Positions 57,024 through 64,000 of a stretch of DNA of 64,000 bases are shown in pieces; position 1 is the stretch's first letter; every line of letters starts with the position of its first letter. This DNA is from Clostridia bacterium (GTDB lineage Bacteria > Bacillota > Clostridia > Christensenellales > UBA1242). A model generated the notes under the pieces. That model had not been told where the DNA came from. It did not search any database and saw nothing but the letters and a program-made list of their open reading frames with translations. Location of the stretch: the NCBI GenBank assembly GCA_016283155.1, contig JAEEMI010000019.1, forward strand, positions 1 to 64,000, read 5' to 3'. A program made the translations under genes and the position numbers.

Positions 57024-57830
57024 ATGGAATTAAAAGACTATATCGCGGAAAAAGTAGAAGTTGAAAACTACAAAGAAAATTGCGCAATATTAGGTCCTGG
57101 TAAGTTGCGGTTCTGCATTTTAAACGATGCAAAAGAAATCGCAAAATTTTATGATACTTACAATGGAAGTCGTAGTAAAATGCACCCCTTAAGTTATGAA
57201 CGTGTAAATGAATATTTAGATAAAGGTTTTGTTCTAGTTGGAGCAAGATACGATGGTGAATTGATTGCTTCAACAGTTAGTCGTCAATTTCCCGAAAACT
57301 ATCCATATTTTACTTTGCCAATTAAAGAAGTTAAAGGTCCAATCTATACTTTAGGTGGTCTGTATGTACGACCAGATTTTCAAGGGCACGGTATTGCAAC
57401 AAAACTCTCTCGTTTAGCAATTAAAGGTACAGCAGAGTTTGGCTGTGATACTGGTAAAGTAGTTGGGATTGGTTATGAAGTCAGTTACGATAATAAAAGA
57501 AGTTTGGCAGCATTGTCTCAACAAGGAAATCTAATTGGAATCTATTATGATAAAAATAAGCAAGAAGGGTTGTCGGTAATGCTTTATCGTCCATTCTTTA
57601 ATTATCCAGTACAAATGGAAAGAAATCCTGAGATTAAATTAATTAAGGATGACGAAACAACTTCTTTGCAAAATTTAAACCAAGCGTTAATCTATATGGG
57701 ACGTCATAAAGATGTTGGTGGCGTTACCAAGGGAATTCGTACATTAGATGATGGCAATGTTGTTTATACGAGTGTGTTAAATAATACCGTAGATACCGTT
57801 ACCAAACCAGTTTTTTGTTACGAAAGATAA
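57024..57830 (+). CDS. GNAT-family N-acetyltransferase
   Basis: LGGLYVRPDFQGHGIATKLSRLAIKGTAEFG acetyl-CoA binding pattern. Confidence 0.8.
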   Translation: MELKDYIAEKVEVENYKENCAILGPGKLRFCILNDAKEIAKFYDTYNGSRSKMHPLSYERVNEYLDKGFVLVGARYDGELIASTVSRQFPENYPYFTLPIKEVKGPIYTLGGLYVRPDFQGHGIATKLSRLAIKGTAEFGCDTGKVVGIGYEVSYDNKRSLAALSQQGNLIGIYYDKNKQEGLSVMLYRPFFNYPVQMERNPEIKLIKDDETTSLQNLNQALIYMGRHKDVGGVTKGIRTLDDGNVVYTSVLNNTVDTVTKPVFCYER

Positions 57831-57839
57831 GAGGAATAG

Positions 57840-59201
57840 ATGAACGATTTAACTAAATTAGTATTAGACTATTTTAAGCAAATTGCTGCAATTCCACGTC
57901 AATCGGGAAATGAACAGGGAATGCAAAATTATTTAGTTGATTATGCTCGAAAACATAATTTGCGATTTTATCAAGATAAACATCATAATGTAATTATTTA
58001 TAAAAAAACAGCTGATATAGAACCAATAATTTTACAAGCACATACTGATATGGTTTATGTAACTAAAAACAATCATTTTTGTGCTAAGCAACGTAAGGGA
58101 GTTAAGTTAGTTAAAAAGAATCATTGGTTATTTGCTAAAGATACTTCATTGGGTGCTGATGATGGAATTGGTGTAGCATTAATTTTAGCATTATTAGATG
58201 CAGATATCCCTTGTAATATTGAAGCAGTTTTTACAGCTTCTGAAGAAACAACAATGGATGGAGTTTACCATATTGATGTTTCAAGACTAAAGGGTAAAAA
58301 GTTAATTTGTTTAGATGGATTTGAAAGTAATGCTATCGTAATTTCGTCAGCCAGTTTTACTGATTTCTTGGTCAAATTTAATACTCAAATGCAATTATTA
58401 GAATCGGATTATAATTGGTTTCGAATTACTTTAAAAGGATTGTTAGGTGGGCACTCGGGATTCGATATTGACAAAGCCCGTGGTAATAGTCATCAATTAA
58501 TTAGTGATTTGTTACAACACATACCCGATGCTGTTTTAAATCGAATGATTGGTGGTTATCAATTCAATGTTATTCCATCAGAAAGTACTGTGGTTTTTGC
58601 AACTAAATCTGATGAAGAGACTGTAGACACCATTGTAAAAGCTTTTATTAATGATCACGCGGAAACTTATCCAACATTGGAAATTGATACTTTGAAAATT
58701 GAAAAGACACAACAAGGTTTAAAACAAAGTGAAAACATATTGAATTTTATTAAGGAATTTCAGTATGGTGTTTTATTAAAAGATAAAGAAGATAATGTTT
58801 TAATATCACAAAATTTATCCGAAATTAATACCGAAAAAGGAACAATTAAAATTGGAGTTCGTTCTAATATAAAAGAGAAGGAAAGTGAAATTTTGAAAGA
58901 TTTACAAAATTTATGTAATAAACACCATTTAGATTATGAAATTGAGGACACGCAACCTGGATTTGCGACATTATTAAAATCCTCGTTGTTGGAAGATTTA
59001 CAAAGCGCTAATCCTTTGGCTAAAAAAATTAAAATGCATATCGCAGTTGAATGTGGTGTCTTTCAGAAGCGTATTGAAAACTTAGATACAGTGATTATTT
59101 CGCCAACAATTTTATGTGCACATTCAATTCAAGAACGACTTAATTTAGATTCAGTTGAATTAACAGCAAATTGGTTGGAAAAGTTTTTAACTTTAAATTG
59201 A
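57840..59201 (+). CDS. pepD: Aminoacyl-histidine dipeptidase / Xaa-His dipeptidase (M20)
   Basis: FKQIAAIPRQSGNEQGMQNYLVDYA...ILQAHTDMVYV...DTSLGADDGIGVALILALL. Confidence 0.88.
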   Translation: MNDLTKLVLDYFKQIAAIPRQSGNEQGMQNYLVDYARKHNLRFYQDKHHNVIIYKKTADIEPIILQAHTDMVYVTKNNHFCAKQRKGVKLVKKNHWLFAKDTSLGADDGIGVALILALLDADIPCNIEAVFTASEETTMDGVYHIDVSRLKGKKLICLDGFESNAIVISSASFTDFLVKFNTQMQLLESDYNWFRITLKGLLGGHSGFDIDKARGNSHQLISDLLQHIPDAVLNRMIGGYQFNVIPSESTVVFATKSDEETVDTIVKAFINDHAETYPTLEIDTLKIEKTQQGLKQSENILNFIKEFQYGVLLKDKEDNVLISQNLSEINTEKGTIKIGVRSNIKEKESEILKDLQNLCNKHHLDYEIEDTQPGFATLLKSSLLEDLQSANPLAKKIKMHIAVECGVFQKRIENLDTVIISPTILCAHSIQERLNLDSVELTANWLEKFLTLN

Positions 59202-59331
59202 CAATCGATTATTAACTAACTACAATGACGGATACAAATTAATATAATTAATTGTCAATTTGATATAGCAGTGGATTTGTGTCTATTAGCGATAAAACAA
59301 TTTATGACAACTTAGTTCAAGGAGCATTACA

Positions 59332-60663
59332 ATGGAAATTAAACTTTCTGATCATTTTACTTATCGCAAATTAATTAAATTTTGTATTCCACCAATTATT
59401 ATGATGGTGTTTTCCTCTATTTATTGCGTTGTTGATGGGGTATTCGTTTCAAATTATGTTGGACAAATTCCGTTTAATGCCATTAATTTAATTTTCCCGT
59501 TTATTATGATTTTAGGTGGTATTGGCTTTATGATTGGTGCTGGTGGTACAGCGCTAATTGGTAAAACCCTAGGACAAGGTCAGCGCGAGAAAGCTAATCA
59601 GTATTTATCAATGATTGTTATTTTAACTGTTACGATAGGTGCAATTTTAACAATTGTTAGCACAATATCCTTACGTCCAGTAGCGAGATTGTTAGGTGCA
59701 GAAGGGGATACCTTAGAATATTGCGTAATTTATGGCCGGATTGTTTTATCGTTTATTATTTGTTTTATGTTACAAAATGTTTTTCAGGTCGTCTTTCCAT
59801 TAGCCGAAAAGCAAAAATTAGGACTTTATTTTACTTTGGCTGGTGGCATTACTAATATTGTTTTAGATGCATTATTTATTGGGGTATTCCACTGGGGAAT
59901 TATTGGAGCAGCATTTGCCACTGGAATTAGTCAAACAGTTGCAGGAATATTACCCATTTTTTATTTTTTATCAAAACGCAACAAGAGTTTACTTCGCTTA
60001 ACCAAAACTCGATTTGAAATTAAGCCGATGTTGTGCGCTTGTGGTAATGGAATATCAGAATTGTTTTCAAATGTATCAGGTTCGATTGTAAATATTGTTT
60101 ATAATTGGCAATTAATTAAATATGCCGGTGCAGATGGGGTTTCAGCATATGCAGTATTAATGTATCTTAAGTATATTTTTATTGCTATCTTTATTGGTTA
60201 TACAATCGGTTCAGCGCCTGTGATAAGTTATCATTACGGTGCTGAAAATCACAATGAATTAAAAAATCTCTTAAGGAAAAGTTTAAGGTTAAATTTGATT
60301 GTTGGTCTTGTGATGATGAGTTTAGCGTTTTGTTTATCAAAACCTTTTACACAAATCTTCGTTGGTTACAAGCCAGAATTGTTGGATATGACCGCTCACG
60401 CTTTCCGGATTGTTTCATTAGGTTTTATAATCGTAGGAGTTAATATTTTTATTTCATCATTTTTTACAGCATTAAACAATGGCGTAGTATCGGCGGTGAT
60501 TTCGGTATTACGTACTCTAATCTTTAAATTATTAGCTGCAATTTTGTTGCCAATTTGGTTTGGGGTAGAAGGAATTTGGTGGTCAATAACCCTTGCTGAA
60601 GTGACAGCCCTAATTATCTCGGTTTTCTTCTTGGTGATTAAAAAGAAGAAATATCATTACTAA
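59332..60663 (+). CDS. MATE-family efflux transporter
   Basis: 12-TM; VVDGVFVSNYVGQIPFNAINLIFPFIMILGGIGFMIGAGGTALIGKTLGQG. Confidence 0.88.
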   Translation: MEIKLSDHFTYRKLIKFCIPPIIMMVFSSIYCVVDGVFVSNYVGQIPFNAINLIFPFIMILGGIGFMIGAGGTALIGKTLGQGQREKANQYLSMIVILTVTIGAILTIVSTISLRPVARLLGAEGDTLEYCVIYGRIVLSFIICFMLQNVFQVVFPLAEKQKLGLYFTLAGGITNIVLDALFIGVFHWGIIGAAFATGISQTVAGILPIFYFLSKRNKSLLRLTKTRFEIKPMLCACGNGISELFSNVSGSIVNIVYNWQLIKYAGADGVSAYAVLMYLKYIFIAIFIGYTIGSAPVISYHYGAENHNELKNLLRKSLRLNLIVGLVMMSLAFCLSKPFTQIFVGYKPELLDMTAHAFRIVSLGFIIVGVNIFISSFFTALNNGVVSAVISVLRTLIFKLLAAILLPIWFGVEGIWWSITLAEVTALIISVFFLVIKKKKYHY

Positions 60664-60664
60664 T

Positions 60665-61768
60665 TTATTTTATATTTAGTCGTGATGCTAGTGATTGCCA
60701 GGTTTTCATAACAAGCTTTTCTTTTTTACCTTCTAACATAATCCGTAATAATGGTTCGGTACCACTTTTTCGGATAACTTTACGCATACCATTTGGTAAA
60801 ATAAAATTGTCCAATATTTCTTCGTAATTTGCTGGTAATTCTTCAATTTTAACATTGCGGTTAAATTGGAAATAGGGATGGTAGGTTTTTAAAATATCTA
60901 ATAAGCCATTCAAACCTTTTTCGTGGTAAGCGTTGGCTATTAAAATAATGGCATCAAGAGAGTCCGAAGTCCAAATATTACTATCAAAATAGTAATGTCC
61001 ACTTTTTTCTGCACCAAAATTAACGTGAGCGGTTCGCATCGTTTTAATAATATTTTGTCCACCAACTTTACTGCGGATAATATTGAAGTTTTTACTTAAG
61101 GCAGTATTAACTGTTTCATCAACTACAACATTTGGCAAATTAAGTAGTGTAGCAATTATAGTTGTAACTTCTTCGCTGGATAATACGTGGTCATTTAAAT
61201 ACATCATAAAACGGTCAGCATCACCATCTACCGAAAAACCAATTTCCAATTGATGATCTTGGCAGTATTTTGTTAAGAACTCTGGGTGTGTAGCCCCACA
61301 ATCTTTGTTAATTTCCCCATCGTAATTGATAATGTTGGTAAAACCAAGTGAATGTAATTTATGGCCTAAACCACCATTAGCACAGTCAATGATGATATCT
61401 TTAGGTAATAAATTATATTTATTATATACCGGTACGGGTGGCAAATCCAATGTGCTATATTCAAAGTGATTTACGTAAACCTTGAAACCACAATATTGCG
61501 AAGGGTTATGTGAGGCAGTAATCATTATAGCTAAACCATTTTGTGCGGCTATTTCTGGAGTGGTTACAATACCTAGGTTATGAACAGTGCCAGTGAAATT
61601 CTTAATAAATTCATTCATTAATTTTTCGCTACCAGTACGTCCATCGCGTCCGATGATAACTTCTTGCCAACCTTTAGCAGATAATTGTTCTGCAATTTGC
61701 TTTGCTACGTGTTCTTTTAGTAATTTTTCTGTTAAATCACGAATGCCAGATGTTCCAAATTTCAACAT
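60665..61768 (-). CDS. Compact phosphohexomutase (phosphoglucosamine/phosphomannomutase family)
   Basis: FGTSGIRDLTEKLL, ITASHNPSQYCGFKVY, SVDGDADRFMMY, AEKSGHYYF, RKSGTEPLLRIMLEG. Confidence 0.88.
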   Translation of the reverse strand: MLKFGTSGIRDLTEKLLKEHVAKQIAEQLSAKGWQEVIIGRDGRTGSEKLMNEFIKNFTGTVHNLGIVTTPEIAAQNGLAIMITASHNPSQYCGFKVYVNHFEYSTLDLPPVPVYNKYNLLPKDIIIDCANGGLGHKLHSLGFTNIINYDGEINKDCGATHPEFLTKYCQDHQLEIGFSVDGDADRFMMYLNDHVLSSEEVTTIIATLLNLPNVVVDETVNTALSKNFNIIRSKVGGQNIIKTMRTAHVNFGAEKSGHYYFDSNIWTSDSLDAIILIANAYHEKGLNGLLDILKTYHPYFQFNRNVKIEELPANYEEILDNFILPNGMRKVIRKSGTEPLLRIMLEGKKEKLVMKTWQSLASRLNIK

Positions 61769-61769
61769 T

Positions 61770-62552
61770 TTATTTTTGCTCCTTTAATAAATCTTCTAAC
61801 CAAGTTTTAAATTCAGGTTTAGCTTTCAAGGTTGCATAAGTCATTGCTTGTGCTAAACCCAATGGATTACCTAAATCAAAGCGTTTACCTGTTAATTCAA
61901 TATGACGTAATTGTGATAATTTGTTAATTACATTGGGAATAGAAATTTCACTTTCGCCATCATTATGTTCTGGAATCAAATCAAGAATCTCTGGTACTAA
62001 AACATAAGTACCTAGCGATGCAAGATTAGATGGTGGATTATCTTTAGGTTTTTCAATAATACCTTTAATGTCATTACCTTTTTTAGGAATAATGATACCA
62101 TAACGATAAGCAACTTCTAATGGGATCTGGTAAGATGACAATACTGAAACGTGGTGTTGATTAAAATCATCAATCAAAACTTTATATGGATTTTGTTCTA
62201 ACATTAATTCGTCAGGGAATATTAATAAGAATGGTTCATGATTAATAAAGTCCTTTGCAATCATTGTAGCAGGACCAGTACCTTCCATCTTTAATTGTTT
62301 ACCATAGGAAATTTTAATATCGGGATACATACCGTTAAAATGATTTATAATGCACTCTTTGTTGTCACTGATAACAATAAAAATCTCTTTAATACCAGCT
62401 TCAATTACTTGATCAATAATAATTTGCAATAATGGTGTAGTTTGGACAGGCAACATCTCCTTTGGTTGTGATTTAGTGTAGGGCATCATTCGTGTGCCTT
62501 TACCTGCACAAAGGATGACGGCTTTACGAACAGTTTGTTTTTTGTCTTTCAT
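61770..62552 (-). CDS. galU: UTP--glucose-1-phosphate uridylyltransferase
   Basis: RKAVILCAGKGTRMMPYTKSQPKEMLPVQTTPLLQIIIDQVIEAGIKEIFIVIS; ATG 62552 preceded by aaagga. Confidence 0.9.
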   Translation of the reverse strand: MKDKKQTVRKAVILCAGKGTRMMPYTKSQPKEMLPVQTTPLLQIIIDQVIEAGIKEIFIVISDNKECIINHFNGMYPDIKISYGKQLKMEGTGPATMIAKDFINHEPFLLIFPDELMLEQNPYKVLIDDFNQHHVSVLSSYQIPLEVAYRYGIIIPKKGNDIKGIIEKPKDNPPSNLASLGTYVLVPEILDLIPEHNDGESEISIPNVINKLSQLRHIELTGKRFDLGNPLGLAQAMTYATLKAKPEFKTWLEDLLKEQK

Positions 62553-62663
62553 ATTTGGTTCCTTTTTTTTGAGTTTTTTTATTAGCATAACTTTTCAAGT
62601 TATCCTAATAAATTAGGCTAACACACTGAAAGATTAATCACAACTTAATTTATTTAAAATTGG

Positions 62664-63650
62664 TTATTTCATCCGAAAAGTAAGTAACTTTTCGCGTACT
62701 TCTTTAGCACGTTCACGGTCACGTTGTACTTGGTTTGCATTTTGTAGTTGATGATTAGTAATTATGGTTGCCGGTTTTGTAATAAAAAACAGGTCATCAA
62801 CAATTCGATTATTACGGAAAGATAAAATCTTAAATCCGATGCCGAGTTTTATCCATACTAATTGTTCGACTACTTCATCACTAGTTAACAGATGAGCATT
62901 GGTTAAAATTCCCCAAGCGCGCATTACTTTATCGATAATTTTATCAGGAGACTTTTGCCATAGTTCACGTTGCATGTTTAATTCTGTTGTCGCAATACTA
63001 GTAACAATTTGATTGATCATTTTTATTACTTCCGTATCGGACATAGTTAAACAGTTTTGATTGGATATTTGATAAATGCATCCACTTGCATCACTATTTT
63101 CTCCGTATACACCACGAATAGTAATTTTTTGATTATCTAGTTTTTTGAACACATCAGCAATCTTTTTAGTAATAGTTAGTGCTGGTAAATAAATCATTAC
63201 GCTAGCACGTAACCCACCGCCCAAGTTAGTAGGGCATTTGGTCAAATAACCCCAATTGGGATCTTTTGCAATTTCAAAGTCGGTTTCTAATTGGTCGGCA
63301 ATATTTTTCGCGGTTTGATAGGTTTGCCACAAATCGTAATGGTTAGTAATAGCTTGAATGCGTAAGTGATCTTCTTCTCCGAGCATAATATTAATTGTGT
63401 TATCATAATTGCTTACTAAAACGCCGACGTCTGCATTGCGTAAAAAATCAGCGCTAATTAAATGTTGCTCAAATAAACTATCACGGATTGATAAATCATT
63501 AAGTTTGTAAGCCTTTAAATCTGGTCGTTGACATATAATACTATCGGCGATGTGTGTAAAGAATTTACGATCTTTACAGTCAAATGGTACATGGGCGATA
63601 TTACGTGCAAGTCGGATTCGGGTTGTCATAATTAAATTTTCAATATTCAT
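62664..63650 (-). CDS. mcsB: Protein arginine kinase McsB
   Basis: TTRIRLARNIAHVPFD...LVSNYDNTINIMLGEEDHLRIQAI...YLTKCPTNLGGGLRASVMIYLPAL...IRGVYGENSDASGCIYQISN. Confidence 0.92.
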   Translation of the reverse strand: MNIENLIMTTRIRLARNIAHVPFDCKDRKFFTHIADSIICQRPDLKAYKLNDLSIRDSLFEQHLISADFLRNADVGVLVSNYDNTINIMLGEEDHLRIQAITNHYDLWQTYQTAKNIADQLETDFEIAKDPNWGYLTKCPTNLGGGLRASVMIYLPALTITKKIADVFKKLDNQKITIRGVYGENSDASGCIYQISNQNCLTMSDTEVIKMINQIVTSIATTELNMQRELWQKSPDKIIDKVMRAWGILTNAHLLTSDEVVEQLVWIKLGIGFKILSFRNNRIVDDLFFITKPATIITNHQLQNANQVQRDRERAKEVREKLLTFRMK

Positions 63651-63855
63651 TGATATATGACTCCAGTTCTTTTTTGAAATATTGGTAACAATCAGAGCAT
63701 CCAAGATAGCCAGTTTTGACAAATTCATTGAAATCATAGCCACAATTTCCACAAATTTTTGATTGTAAATGTGGCACTTTAAAATCGCCAGTAATTCCTT
63801 CGGGTAATGATTTCATTGAATATGTCTTTTTTACTGGTTCATACGGAATAACCAT
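63640..63855 (-). CDS. Short McsA-like zinc-finger protein (one CxxC...CxxC unit)
   Basis: KICGNCGYDFNEFVKTGYLGCSDCYQYF matches the McsA second zinc motif; overlaps mcsB; ATG 63855 from promoter position. Confidence 0.8.
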   Translation of the reverse strand: MVIPYEPVKKTYSMKSLPEGITGDFKVPHLQSKICGNCGYDFNEFVKTGYLGCSDCYQYFKKELESYINEY

Positions 63856-63861
63856 AAAATT

Positions 63862-63892
63862 AGTATACAATATTTTACAAAAATACTACAAT
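63862..63892. promoter_or_regulatory. Overlapping divergent leaderless promoters for mcsA and the Clp-like gene
   Basis: Plus: TATACA (63864-63869) - 17 - TACAAT (63887-63892) - 6 nt - ATG 63899. Minus: TATACT (63862-63867) - 6 nt - ATG 63855. Confidence 0.55.
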
Positions 63893-63898
63893 CAATAT

Positions 63899-64000
63899 AT
63901 GAACGTTTTAAGCATATCAGGTAACTTAAAACGGATTTGGCAATTCGCAAACCGAGCCGCAGGAAATAATCCGCAAAAGGTTACACCAATTCACTTGCTT
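63899..64000 (+). CDS. Probable Clp ATPase (ClpC-like), N-terminal fragment truncated by window end
   Basis: MNVLSISGNLKRIWQFANRAAGNNPQKVTPIHLL resembles the Clp N-domain 'A...A...ARRLGHxxIGTEHILL'; divergent from mcsAB. Confidence 0.55.
   Translation, partial: MNVLSISGNLKRIWQFANRAAGNNPQKVTPIHLL

Overview
This is a 64 kb AT-rich chromosomal window from a spore-forming low-GC Firmicute-type bacterium, probably Clostridia-like. The taxonomic call is an inference from gene content: a SipL/SPOCS-LysM protein, sigma-G, YlmC/YmxH, dipicolinate synthase, Veg, McsA/McsB and a divergent Clp-type ATPase. Most of the window is housekeeping: infA-rpmJ-rpsM-rpsK-rpsD-rpoA-rplQ, rpsB-tsf-frr-cdsA-rseP, rimO, rarA, nifJ, ddl, murG, comM-dprA-topA-hslV, hslU, pepD, galU, mcsAB and three tRNAs (Glu-CTC, Arg-TCT, Gly-GCC). 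No CRISPR array, rRNA, transposase or integrase was seen. The items most worth follow-up are: (1) a recurring promoter architecture (-35, about 17 bp, -10, then 5-7 nt directly to ATG, no Shine-Dalgarno) at many first-in-operon genes, which predicts frequent leaderless mRNAs; (2) a three-gene cluster (53.3-56.7 kb) of secreted proteins combining a shared Cys-containing helical domain with beta-barrel-like domains, each gene with the same leaderless promoter geometry; (3) a natural DpaA-DpaB (dipicolinate synthase) fusion divergent from a short aspartate kinase; (4) a copper P-type ATPase whose N-terminal HMA domain lies in the neighbouring frame, joined through a classic A_AAA_AAC slippery heptamer followed immediately by a stop; (5) a membrane-anchored ~1460-aa coiled-coil protein with a long-period repeat upstream of ruvX; (6) phased GTCGAAA boxes between the SSB-like gene and comM. 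All calls were made by eye; no database search was run.
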